The notes under the pieces are model-generated. The model was not told where the DNA came from. It worked only from the letters and a program-made list of their open reading frames with translations, and searched no databases. A stretch of 64,000 bases of DNA from Amoebidium appalachense (lineage: Eukaryota > Ichthyosporea). The position numbers were made by a program, and so were the translations under genes. This document shows positions 1-18,439 of the stretch, piece after piece (within the stretch, counting starts at the first letter, position 1; each line of letters begins with the position of its first letter). The DNA lies in NCBI GenBank assembly GCA_963693365.1, contig CAVNZM010000006.1, forward strand, positions 248,001-312,000, in the 5' to 3' direction.

Positions 1-2600
1 GGGTGCGCCTACTATCGCCCCGGGTTATATACCCGCCCCAGCTGGGACACGGGACACAGTTTTCTGATTGGCTCAGGCGGCTGCCTTTTTTTATCCCAGA
101 AGTCATCTCGGTGGTCTGAGGGGAGATAGTGCCACTGCCAGGGGATTTGGCAGCAGGTTGCACGGTTATATTTGAGAAAAACAAACATTTGAATGTGTTG
201 ATACAATTTTATTTTTTCTGAAGGAGAAACTGTTTTCTTTTCTCTTAGTAAGTAAAGTAGGTTCGATGACCTTTCACAGGTACTTACTTGGACCCGGCAA
301 TCTCCACGGTAAGTGCCCGGAGCCAATCAAAAAGCGCCAACTCATTGACTCAATTGCCCAACTTGCCAACAACTTCAAGATGCCATAGATGAGATGGACA
401 GCAACAAAGAGGTGACATGTTGTGTGAGTGTAGAACACAGCTGTACAATGTTACCTTGGCAATTATTTTTTAGGCCCGCGTAAAACGATATATATAGATA
501 TTGGATTTTGCGTTGTTAGCTACAAACTATTCTCATGTCTGTGTCTGGCTAGATATGATGGAAAAACACCAACTACTAGTAGCCTATATGGCGAATATCG
601 ATACGGTTAGACAATCTCGCTCCTATATAGATTCGTTTATTCATGATGTTGTGTCGTATAAATATGCAAAGATGATTATGTCTTGGCGTTGTTGGTGTCT
701 CCTGCTCGTATGTGTAATATGTGTGGGGGGCGGTTTACTCGCGGATGCATATCTATCAATAAGTGTGACCTGTTAGCTAATGTGGTAGAACCGGAGGTTA
801 TGGGCGGCTTCATTCTCTTTTCTACTTCTCTCCCCCAGTATATCCGTTATAAAATGACCGTGTTATATCACCTTATTAATGCTGCACACTATGATATTGT
901 GATACGGTGTCTTAACTTTCGGAGCTACCAATGCTAGCTTCTGCATATCCATGATCTATACTAGGGTTGTTTTAATGCATACAGTGTATGTCACTGGCTG
1001 CATTTGATTGGCTGCGCTGGAAAACGCAGTAGGCCATCAAGTGAGGCTTGTAGGCCCCTGACGATGTTCGCAATACAAAGTGCATAAAAAAAAAATATAT
1101 ATATATATATATATATGATGGACCATTGGACATAGAAAAAATAGTAGAAAGCAGTGCTCTTAAAGTTCTTATTGGCTAGCTTATTCAGCCAATCATCTTG
1201 CCGCCGTTGCCAATCTAGAGATCGGGATGCTCGAAAAACAGATGTAGCTTATTGATAAATGCTGTATACTATGTAACTTAAGCAAACAAAAAATAGTAAA
1301 TACAAAGACAGAGGAGCACGCTGGAAACTGCATTTATATTCTGCAGCTGGATGTTCTCAACTACCTCACGGACCAAGGTGAGCTTAGCACAGCAGCCAGC
1401 CAATCATAATCTCCGTCTCGTGAGCCTAGGTGCTGTCCAATCAGCTTGCGGGCTCTCCGCCACTATCGCTTTCTCACAAGAAATAGTGCTTAGATCTTGG
1501 GTTCTTTGTGATTGTTTTTTAATTTACGAATCCGTTCAAATCAGACTCAAAATCCAAAAAAGAACATTACTAAAGTGTTTCTATCGTACTAATCTCCTGC
1601 AAAATAAACTAAAAAATAATATTATATATTTAAAACAATTTAAAAACAAAGTATAACACTTAAGATCATGAAATAATTAGACCTCATGCGTTTATAAGAT
1701 ATCTTTTAATACAAACTGAATTTCTGAACCCCCCAAATGTATTCGGGAGCCGTTGGGTTTGGGGAGCTGAGAAAAACAAAAGATCCAGATATTCGATTCC
1801 GAAAGACAGAGCAACCAATAGGAATCGGCAACCTGGGAAAATTACGTACTTGCAAATTGTAAGCGGCTTTCGTGAAATTCATGACCGTTAAAGGGCTCGG
1901 GACTCCTGCAATAGTAATAATGTAATAATAATAAATGTGTTTGGCATGACAAAATAGGCCCGTCTCCATCTTGCCACTTATTATTATAACGTGGGATATC
2001 GTGGTGTGTGCACAGCCACTTCACGGTCGTGTCATATCAGCCTCTTGCAGTGTGGACCGGCGCCGAGTCTCTGCCAGGGCGGGTACCGCCGGTTGCCCGA
2101 TCATGGTTTGAGTGGACCAGTGTGTGTGTGTGCAGCCAGGTCCGGGTTCGGATTTGGATGACGTAACGGGGTCAAATTCCACGTAGCAGATCAAAGACGT
2201 GTGCGATTAGGCCAAGGACGTCCGGAAATCGTCTAGGTGACCAAAAATGCAGCCTCCGGTCCGAAAAATTGAGAAGCATTTTTTTGGACCGGAGGCTGCG
2301 TTTTTAAGTCATTTGATTGGTCAAAACTTTTTGGTAAAGCAATATGATTGATATTAGATCACTATCGCGATATTCCAATAATCTTTTACAATTTTTGTGT
2401 AGCTTGTGCAACTTTTTGTGGTCAGCGCAAAATAGACTAAGCGTTTGTATAATGGTACTTTGAAAGGAAAAGGGCCGCCGAATTCGAAGTGGGAAATAGA
2501 GGTATCGACATGTATGTAGGAGAGGCATTTTTCCCAAAAGAAATTTTCTGTTTTTACTATATTCCTTAGCTTAAATTCTTCTAAGAAAATATGTTCAATA
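1..2600. other. AT-richer spacer with many CCAAT motifs, no gene recognised
   Basis: This stretch lacks the poly(G/C) and (CA)n blocks typical of the rest of the window and is more AT-rich. It carries many ATTGG/CCAAT motifs, for example near 66, 322, 1008, 1171, 1190, 1397, 1437 and 2312, and an (AT)n run at about 1096-1116. Short open frames exist on both strands (for example 501-776 plus, 12-326 minus), but none shows a recognisable domain or a convincing splice pattern. By comparison with the spacers at 16909-18124, 31222-32063 and 48237-48771, it looks like promoter-type or intergenic DNA. That is inference. Confidence 0.4.
2243..2305. repeat. Inverted repeat / long hairpin
   Basis: Two arms are near-perfect reverse complements. 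Positions 2249-2262 (GCAGCCTCCGGTCC) pair perfectly with 2286-2299, and the pairing extends outward through A-rich and T-rich flanks to about 2243 and 2305 with one mismatch. The loop is about 20 bases or less. The surroundings are unique sequence, not a microsatellite. It could be a small palindromic element end, a structured RNA or a cruciform site; no coding context was seen. Confidence 0.75.
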
Positions 2601-3272
2601 GTTTATTAGGGGCGGCGGCCGGGACATCCGGATGCAGCCAGCCGGCGGTCTGGATGGATCCGCCGCCAACCGCATCTGGACTGCCGCAGGCTGGAATACA
2701 GGCTGCGATTTCAAAAAACCCATCTGGACCTGGACCTGGCTATTCACACTGGTCCAGTGAGGGGAGGTTGCAGGTGCAGGGGTGTGACATACACGAAGCA
2801 AGGGATGCATGACACTTTCTCTACTACCAGTGTTGACGCATCCATTTCATTGTGGCGTGTGCATGCTTTCGTGTGCATGCTTTCGTTGCAAGCACGTATA
2901 CATATGCCCACCGAGCTCGAGGTATACGGCCTCCCCTCATGACACACCAGCACTGCGGGGCACTAACTAATAGTAGTACTGCCCGACATGCATGATTCCA
3001 TGCGGGTACGGTGTTTCAATGCACCCACGTGCGCGGTTTGTTCTAGCTGCTGCCCAGCCGCACTAGAGCCGCACTAGTTCGTGCCATGTGCTGTCAGGGC
3101 GTGTCAGCACAGGCTCCGAGCCCGGCTGAGGCGCAGGGCATAAGCCCGCAGCAGCTAATTGCTGATAGCTGGCTGCTGCGTGCGTGCACGATACGGTGCT
3201 TGGGTGTCCGTCTTGGTAGCTGGCCAGTCACACGTGTGGTTGGTGCAGCCAAATCAGTGAAATCGAGGAGGT

Positions 3273-3316
<44 letters not shown>

Positions 3317-4266
3317 TTCTTCCCCTTTTCCGTTTCCCTGCTCCCCATCTCCCCGCCACAAAAAGAAAGGGCAAACAAAAAATCAGAAAATTTAAAGAGG
3401 AAAGGTAACCGTTCCGCCGGCAGGGTGCCAGTCCGCACCGACACCGTCACCGGATGAGCAGCCCGGCGGTACGAGACAGCCATCATATGTAGCCTGAGCT
3501 ATAGCTGTAGTATGGATAGCGGCTGGAGCAGCCACAGGAAAATGATGCAGCTGGCTCGTCATTAGGAATCCCTGTTGGAGCTTTCGGGTAATTAATTAAC
3601 AGTCACATGCATGCTGTTACAGTATCTGAACTTGGGCACACGTGTGCAAACCAGACTGGTGGCCGAGACAGACCACAACGGTCACGGGCACATGTACACC
3701 ACCTATTACACACCCACTCGTGGATAGCTGTGTGCCAGTGGCACCACACTGACATGTCGGTAGCGCACGCACGGCACGTACACATACATGTACACCTGCA
3801 GTGTGCACATCATGATGTAGTAAGTAACTGTTTATAGTGGAGTGTTGATTGAACACGTGGATGTGCACACACACACAAGCAAATCGATTGCAATCGGTCA
3901 ATTTGAATTGCACACGCACACTCGTACACGCACACACGCACACACACACATGCCCACATGCACAAATGTGCACACACACACAAGCACACACAAACACACA
4001 CACACACACACACACACAGTGTCACACGCATGCACGCACAGGCGAACACACACGCACACACTTGTCTCCGAGTCGCTCGCGGTGGCCCGCATACACGCAA
4101 GTTGACTCACAAATTTGCACATTGTCAACCAAGATCTATGCCTGTTATCCTGATGTTTTTATTACTCCAGTCCCTGGCATACCCAAAACTTATTCCGGAA
4201 TCCAGTGCAGCGTGGCAAATAATAATCCTCAATGGTATATTGATATATTCGGGTCATTCATTCATA

Positions 4267-4299
<33 letters not shown>

Positions 4300-4569
4300 C
4301 CCCTTCCTTAATCCTTGACACAATAAAAAAAAAAAAAAAAAAAAAGAAAAGAAAAAAGACAAGACAAGGCAAACACACACGCACAAAAAAACCCGATTTC
4401 TGTCTATTGACTGCTGCGGTCATCAGCATCATCCTCTGGTGCTGGTTTTGGCCCTGGCTCGGCCTGGCTGCCCATCTCTCTTAGTGCCTGCACGTGCATA
4501 CAGTTGGTTATTGCTCATGTGCATGTACCGTAGGTGCACATACGTTCAACAGGTATGAATCAAAAAAAG
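2601..4569. other. Intergenic low-complexity region
   Basis: No gene was recognised. The stretch holds a poly(C) tract at about 3273-3316, (CA)-rich sequence at 3868-4020, another poly(C) at about 4268-4297 and a poly(A) run at about 4325-4346. Open frames here are His/Thr- or Pro-rich readings of the repeats. Confidence 0.5.
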
Positions 4570-4600
4570 AAAAGGGGTGGGGGGGGGGGGGGGGGGGGGG

Positions 4601-4695
<95 letters not shown>
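4570..4695. repeat. Poly(G) followed by (GA)n microsatellite
   Basis: A run of about 25 G is followed by roughly 90 bases of almost pure GA dinucleotide repeat with single interruptions. Confidence 0.9.
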
Positions 4696-4697
<2 letters not shown>

Positions 4698-4980
4698 AAG
4701 AACGGGAACGGAGGGAGGAAGAAGGAAGGCCCTGGGGCGGAGAGGGGAGGGGGAGGGGGGGGAATCACAGGAATAGAGGACAGTGGGGAGGACATGGAAA
4801 GATACACGCCATTGGGGAAATGAACAATCAAAACAGAAGGGATTGACTGGTGCACGTGCATGAGCATGCAGTCCCACACTGTGTGCTGGCATTGATGCCC
4901 ATATACTGAGTGAGCAGGCAGGCACACTGGCAGGCACACATACACATGTGTTTATGCATACATGCCCAGTGATGTGCCCT

Positions 4981-5094
4981 TAAACACAGGCGCATGCACA
5001 CACTAAACACAGGCGCATGCACACACTAAACACAGGCGCATGCACACACTAGATGCAGGCGCATGCACACACTAAACACAGGCGCATGCACACA

Positions 5095-5118
<24 letters not shown>
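4981..5118. repeat. 23-bp minisatellite overlapping the 3' end of the SMN-like gene
   Basis: Six direct copies of a 23-bp unit have the core GGCGCATGCACACAC, with TAAACACA or TAGATGCA/TATATGCA as the variable part. The last copy runs into the final coding exon of the minus-strand SMN-like gene and supplies its last codons and stop. Confidence 0.85.
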
Positions 5119-11846
<6,728 letters not shown>

Positions 11847-12340
11847 ATGGCGTTCTTTGCCCGTGCCCGCACACGCAACGCCGTGGTCGTGGGGTTGATA
11901 GTGGGCGGCATGGCCGTTGCTGTCTTCACTGTGGCCGTGGCTCCAGCCCTGCACGCAGACGAATACCGTAAGTGTTGGGGGATGGATGGAGGGGATGGGG
12001 GGAAAGTTATGGGGCGAGGGGGTGGCAAGGGGGGAAAGGGGAGAAGAAAGGAAGCAGGGGCGGGGGTGGGCGTGTGTGTGGGGGGGGGGGGGGGGGGGGG
12101 GGGGTGGGAAGGAGGGGGGGGGTATCGAGTCTATTGTGAACCTGGTCATCCGTGCGCGCGGCTTTATGGTGTTATGTCATATGTCGGTTACAAATACGCA
12201 CTGGTGTCTGCAGGCACAGGCACATAGAAACATCTTGCAGTGCCACACATCCATGCCCACCGGCCCAGGTAGCCGAAAACACACACGCTCTTAGATGCGC
12301 ACGTGCACAGTCGCTTACACACAGACTTATACGTTCACAG

Positions 12341-12372
<32 letters not shown>

Positions 12373-12431
12373 GTGTTCACTTACTCGCTCGAACACGCAC
12401 ACACGCACACGCACATGCGTACACGCGCGCA

Positions 12432-12474
<43 letters not shown>

Positions 12475-13230
12475 ACACACACACACACACACATACACAG
12501 ACACACGCATGCACACTCTAGAACACGCAAATCCACACCCAGACTGGCTTTTATGGGTTGAGTCATGCACGAGAGAGAGAGAGAGAGTAGGGGTGGAAAA
12601 GGCGGGAGTGTAGGGGACGGGGGGGGGGGGTGGTAGCGGAGGGGGGGGGCAGCGTAGAGATTTGGGGCTGGGAGAAGGAAGGTGTTGAGAGAATGAAGGT
12701 GCTGTTTTGTGTGTGTATACGGGTGTGCCTGTTTGTGTGCTGCCTGAAACGTGGACGGAAAAGAGGTTCTCGGGAACAGGGAAAAGGTAGTCACGATTAT
12801 TCCTTTTCCAAAAAGAATATAAAAGAGGGCTTGTGTGGCTGAGATAACACCGTGCTAAGAGGTGCCTTTTGGGGGGGGGGGGAGAGAAGGCACGGGGAGG
12901 GGGGGAGGGGGGGGGGGGGGGGGGGGGGGGCTGTGAGGGAGGGGGCAGGAGCAATCAGCAAAAAGTAGTGGAAGGGACTTGGAAAATGTTTTTGCCATGC
13001 AATCCCCCTCCCCCCCCCCCCCCCCAACCCACCCACCCTCCCTCCTCCCGCCTTTTTTTTGGGGGGGGGCAGGGGGAAGATTTTTTTGGGGGGGAGGGGG
13101 GGGGAAGCAAGGTGTTGTAGGAAAAAAACTTTTGGTTTGTGTGGTCTCAACTCCGTCATTTTGCGGATATGACTCGTCTGACCGGTAAAGGGGGTGGGGG
13201 GAGGGGGAGGAGGGGATGCAGCGAGGGGAG

Positions 13231-13275
<45 letters not shown>

Positions 13276-14392
13276 GGGGAGGGGGGAGGGGGGGGTGCTG
13301 CTGATGTCACCTTTGTCCGTTCCTCTTTACATTTCTCAAAGGAGAAGGTTGGGGAGAGGATTTGAGTTAAGGCATGTCTTCGTTTGTTGCAGCGGAAGGA
13401 AGGTGTAAACAGTGTTGTTTTTTCATTGGACCGACACGGGAGGGGTGGGTTTGCCAATGTGTGTGTGGTGACCTGTTGTCCCCCCATATCCCCAATCTTC
13501 ACAGGGCAAATGCAGGCAGCAAACAAAAAGCAAATGGACGCAAAGTCGGCCCAGCAGGGAGGTGGGTCGGACCCTCAAACCCCATTCACCGAGGGAAAAA
13601 AAAATATAAAAAAAATAGAGAAAATATGGGGAAACTGGCACACATGACTCACAGCAAGAAGGGAAAAGGTCACTTGCCTTAAGTAACTGGATAATCGAGC
13701 GAGCTTTGTAACACACAGTCATGCATACACGCGTAACTTCATTTTGGCTACATGGCAACCCCCTCCCCCTTCCCCTCCCCCCCCCCCTTCCCCCCTTCCC
13801 CCCCCCCCCCCCCTCCCCCCTCCCGTGTATTAAAGGACTTACTGATTACAATATTGATGGCCACCTCTCCCCCCCCTCCTCCCCTACAGCTCCCTCGCCT
13901 GCCACCCCCGTTATGACCCCTGTACATGCAACTGCACACACAGTGAGGGGAACACACTAGAATTGGACTCGATCGTGCACACACCCATCTCATCATCTAT
14001 CACCCAAGGATTGAGCACCCCACGCAATGCCATGCTACGAATGCACATACACCGATAGATATGTCACTTTGATCCTACGGTGCAGCCTGCAGTAGTTCAG
14101 AGGCACACACAACACACACACATGCACACACGTACATAGGCAGGCGTGTGCCGAGGGCGCATTCACATGTCTACACGCGCACACACACACACATGCACCC
14201 ACACATATGCGAGTACGTACCCACACATGTAATGTCGACACCCTGACGTATCCCCGCCCCCCTCCCTCCCTCCCTCCCCCCCCCCCCCCCCCCCCCTTCC
14301 CCCCGCCGCCGCCCCTCGCCCCACCCGCACACACACACACAGGCACCGGCATGCGAGAATGGAGCAACCCGTTTGCACCCCGTAAAGAATGA
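11847..14392 (+). CDS. SMIM20: SMIM20/MITRAC7-like small inner-membrane protein
   Basis: MITRAC7 is a single-span inner mitochondrial membrane protein that stabilises newly made COX1 during cytochrome c oxidase assembly. Three exons join in phase: 11847-11967, 13505-13561, 14343-14392, encoding 75 residues against 67 in human. Residues 1-10 are basic (RARTR). A Gly/Ala/Val transmembrane helix spans about 12-33 with a GxxxG-like GLIVGG core. The family pattern then follows: PALHADEYR, a charged linker (QAANKKQMDAK) and the C-terminal signature WSNPF, matching WSDPF in animals. The donor of exon 1 is GTAAGT; the acceptor of exon 3 is (CA)nCAG. Assignment rests on the TM-EY-linker-WSxPF layout and is confident despite the short length. 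The gene is divergent from the SMN-like gene. Confidence 0.8.
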
Positions 14393-14738
14393 GTGCAGAG
14401 GTTTTGAGCTGCACGTGCCATGGGGTGGCCGGGGGCGGAGCAGGGAGCAGGTGCACACACACATGAAAAAAGACATGTGCACACACACACAGACACAAAC
14501 ACATATACACACACAGACCCACCACAAAGCCTTGCTGGTGTACAGCACACAGTGCAAACAGACACAACCATACCCGGTTTTGTTGTACTTTTGAATGATC
14601 AATCAGCCTTTTTGGTCAAAGGCCATCGGTGCCAATATAAGGCAGCTGGACTGCCACAATGTTAACATTACTTCTTGTCGGCTACATATACCTGTCCTTC
14701 CTGTCCGGGCCCTTTCATATGCGTGTGGGTGCACACAT

Positions 14739-14777
<39 letters not shown>

Positions 14778-15619
14778 CAAGCACGCAAACACACACGTTC
14801 GGGCGCGCGCACACATGCGGGCATACACACATACACATACACATACACACGAGCTTACACATATGCTTGCGCACACGCACACACACGGTGACACACACTC
14901 ACTCACTCGCGCGCGCGCACACACACACGTGTGTGGGGTGGGGGGAGGGGAAGGGGAGGGGGGGGGGGGGGGGGGGGGGAGGGAGGGATCCATAACACGT
15001 ATCTATTCAGAGGTGCACCCCCAATCGGTATCCCCCTAATATCAGTAACGTTATAAAAAGAAAACACGCAAAGTGTCTGCAAAACAGATAGTGAACACGC
15101 GTACAAACTAGCCTATGGTATAGTTTTGATTTTGAGACCTAGATAAGGATATATCACCCATCTCCCCCCACCACCCCTCCCCCCCTCCCCCCTTCCCCCC
15201 CACACACCCACCCACCCCACCCTCACCCCCCACCCTCCCCCTCTTCCTCCTCCTCCTTTTACTGCCCAATTGCATCCAACAATATGGACAAATAAAGCAC
15301 ATGTTTTCGTCACCATAGCATGCAACACGTGCACAGCACTGACTCTGACTGTAGGGGCTCTTGGTCGCGATCGAACGCCATGTGTTTTGTGATCACATGA
15401 GCCTAAAACAACACCTATACAATAGCTCGTGTGCACACTGCCGGCAGTCTTGACCACATGTGGGTAGATTTTTTTTATATAAGTAAAGAAAAATCTATGG
15501 TCGGGGCATCAGACAGGGCTACGAATGGATATAAAGTACAACTGCAATAGACACATGTGCAGCGAGATCGTCGCTTAGCTATAAATAGGCTCAACGGGTA
15601 AATTCAACAAAGAATGATG

Positions 15620-15681
<62 letters not shown>

Positions 15682-15859
15682 GTCTGCGCGCGCACACATA
15701 CGCATGCGTGCTGCTGTGTGCGTGTGTGTGCACGTGCATAGTATGTGCATGCGTGTGCGTGTGGCCTGGACCAAATTCTCCACCTGTGCCAGCACTCCCT
15801 CAACGGTTGAGAGCTTATTAAATATACCTCACACCTGACCACTCCCAGTCATTCCCCCT
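14393..15859. other. Convergent spacer between SMIM20-like and membrane-protein genes
   Basis: No gene was recognised. An AATAAA at 15291-15296 lies about 900 bases past the SMIM20-like stop. The region contains (CA)n at 14740-14775, poly(G) at 14960-14979, C-rich sequence at 15162-15245 and (TG)n at 15619-15676. Positions 14590-14700 and 15260-15610 are complex sequence without a recognisable coding signal. Confidence 0.45.
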
Positions 15860-16908
15860 CTACTTTTCCTTCTTCCCCGCCTGCACGCCACCCTGCCCTG
15901 TTCCAATAGCCGCATACTGCAGGGCCACACCAATCACACAGGCCCCAGCCAGCAGCACGTGACCCTGCCCTATGACCACACAGTCTTCCACTGCCTTCGA
16001 TCCTGCAACCAGCCTCTCCTGGGCCGGCACCAGTTGGAAGGCAAATAGGGGCACGGTCAGGGCAAGAACCAATAGGGTCACGTGGTCGGCCCAGCACCTT
16101 CTCTGCAGCCACGTGGCACCTGCACACAGCACGAGCACCACCACGGCACACGGCACAAGCACCGTGCCCAGGGTGCTGGGGGCAGTGACCGAGTAGTAGG
16201 CACTGGCACGCTGCGCTGCCGCCTGCTGCTCGGGTGACCCAGGCTCTGGGGGGATAGGTTCGGTCAGTAAGGGTGGGGGTGGTGGTGGTGAGGCTGCGTG
16301 TGGTGCACGTGTGTCTGTCCCACGCGCACGTGTGTGTGTGTGTCGAGTGGCGGAGGCCGGGTCGAGGGTTGTAGTAGGGGTGATCGCCGTTTTACACGAA
16401 ATCATTGACCATGATCGCCCGAGGGTGGTGGGGGGAATGGGGGGAGGGGGGAGGGGGGGAGGGGGAGGGGGGGGGGGAGGGGGGGGGGGGGGCTGCTAAT
16501 CCAAACTTTTTTTGGGGGGGGGGGGAGGAGGGGAGGGGGGGAGGAGGGTGGGGGAGAGAGGGTGGGGGGAGGGGGGAGGATGCAAGAGCAACATCTTTTG
16601 CATTTTGCAAGGGATCGGCAGAGGGCGGGCTGCGAAGAAGGCACGCACAACAGCAGTTGTCTGCTGCAGCAGGTGAGCACAAACAGTATGAACAAGGGGT
16701 ACTAGTGAACAATGAATCTGGACAATGAGGGCTAGAGTGCCGCCGATGTCTATTGCGCAGCTGTGCGCGGATGTATGGCTGTGTGCATGTGCTTGTGTTG
16801 TGAGCACTCACCAGCAAGCAGAACCTGCAGGTCGAAGGTGAGGTCGATGGATATAATCCCTAGCAGCAGCACAAGCACAAAGGCGGCCTCACGCGAGGGG
16901 AACTGCAT
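15860..16908 (-). CDS. Small four-helix membrane protein, family not recognised
   Basis: Two exons join in phase 1: 16908-16812 and 16245-15860, encoding 160 residues. Four hydrophobic helices are visible at about 8-25, 58-79, 88-107 and 128-147. The first helix runs into DLTFDLQVL. The loop after it is Gln/Ala-rich (SPEQQAAAQRASAYY). The C-terminus is GKKEK, which resembles a dilysine ER-retrieval signal (KKxx). This suggests a small ER or secretory-pathway membrane protein. No family could be named with confidence. The exon 1 donor is GTGAGT, and the acceptor is CCCCCCAG. A TATA-like stretch lies at 16972-16981, about 65 bases upstream of the start codon. The gene is divergent from the first NT5C3 paralogue. 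The start is the only Met that puts the first helix at the N-terminus. Confidence 0.7.
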
Positions 16909-18124
16909 CGTGCTGGTAATAAGAAGTAAAACAAGAGGTAATAAGTAACGTCTTACTGCACGGGTATGCAGTATATAAATAGCTGCTGCGCACGGGTTTG
17001 TGGGGCTACCGCACAACTGCTGGGTGGCCTCACCGCGTTAGGTCCCCTCTGGAGCTGCCTCGGACTGTCGGACACTAACAGGTAGAACCGACAGCTAGTG
17101 CGGGCCAAATACACGCGCCGTCAATATGTTTTCCTTGATGCGGCCCTTGGTGGCCTACAAAAACAAAAAGGTTATGCACACCAAACAAACCACGCCACAT
17201 ACTGTTGCTGCTACAAACATTTTTTTTTTTTTTTTCTTTAGTGTGGCTCACAGACCTACTATGACGTCACAGGCAGCCAATCACCTGCACGGTGCTCTAT
17301 CGTCCAATCATTTTAAATTTAAACTTGCGCAAGTAATGTAAACAAAAAATGCGCTTTGATTGGCCAATGGCATACCAGCCGATTACCAGCCGATTTTTCC
17401 GCAGCTCTCGCAGACACTACTAACCTGCCAGTCTACATTCAATCCCAAAAGCACGTCCGAACACCAAAAGAGTGCTCACGCACCATTGCCATACCATAAT
17501 TCCTAGCTAGGATCGAGGTGGCAGAGGGGGTAGGTAGAAGTGGCTGAACAAGGTGACCTGACGTGAGGAACTTCACTGTGAGGCTGGCATACAGTGTGGC
17601 GAAGGCAGGCACGCAGTCACGTGCACGCACAGACCCAGCTCCAGCACGTGCTATGTCATGACCCTCCTGCGTGCTCTCATCCGTACGGTCTCCCACGCTA
17701 GGTATGTGCCTTACACGCAGAGAAGAGAAACAGGCAACCCACTCGACCCTGACATGTCAGTTGTGTATGCTCTGTTTGCAAATCTAATAATTGTTGGTAC
17801 ATTGTGAAAGCATTTATTCAAGTCTCCGCGCGTCTCTCTGAATAAATATTGGGTCGATTGGTGCCAACATCTATCTCCCCCAAACCCTTTTTGTCTTGTC
17901 TGCACAACCACAGTTCGTTCGTAGTTCTGCGTACGTGCCCTTCGTCCAACGATCACGAGCTCCTTAGCTCACCAAAAACTTCAATAACATAATGTTTTAA
18001 AACCTTTTTACCACTCTGATGTTCAGCGATCTATCTGTTACCTCCATAGACCACCCCACTGCACCACATTTGTCCTTATCCCCGCCCCAGCACAGGGCGG
18101 TTCTATTCTCTCCCTCGCTGCACC
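16909..18124. promoter_or_regulatory. Divergent promoter region with CCAAT and TATA motifs
   Basis: AT-richer spacer between the minus-strand membrane-protein gene and the plus-strand NT5C3-like gene. A TATA-like stretch at 16972-16981 reads TATTTATATA on the minus strand. CCAAT/ATTGG motifs lie near 17277, 17304 and 17357. An 85-codon open frame at 17439-17696 (minus) has normal composition but no recognisable domain; it could be an unrecognised exon. Promoter function is inferred from position and motifs. Confidence 0.4.
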
Positions 18125-18383
18125 ATGGCCACCCACGTAGGTTTCCCCGCTGAGTGGGGTAAGAGGGTGGTGGCGGCAGACCCTCAGGGCACCCTGGCCA
18201 AGGTGAAGAGCCTACAGACAGAGGGGTTGGGGGGGCTGCAGGTCATAACGGACTTCGACCGAACCCTGACCATGTACAAGGTGGGTGTGGATACATGCGT
18301 GTGTGGGGGAGGGGGAGGGGGGAGGGGGGGGAGGAGTGAGAGGTGTGGGTCGTATGGGTGTGGGTGTGGTTGCAGGTGTGTAT

Positions 18384-18439
<56 letters not shown>

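Noticed and set aside
270-312. ACTTACTTGGACCCGGCAAT resembling a U1 snRNA 5' end
   Set aside because: The match stops after a few bases, no Sm site or stem-loops follow, and the same bases form ordinary GTAAGT motifs on both strands.
501-776. 91-codon frame with one hydrophobic stretch
   Set aside because: No homology recognised, composition not distinct from the AT-rich spacer and no promoter or splice context.
17439-17696. 85-codon minus-strand frame between divergent genes
   Set aside because: Composition is protein-like, but no family, splice partner or start context could be supported.
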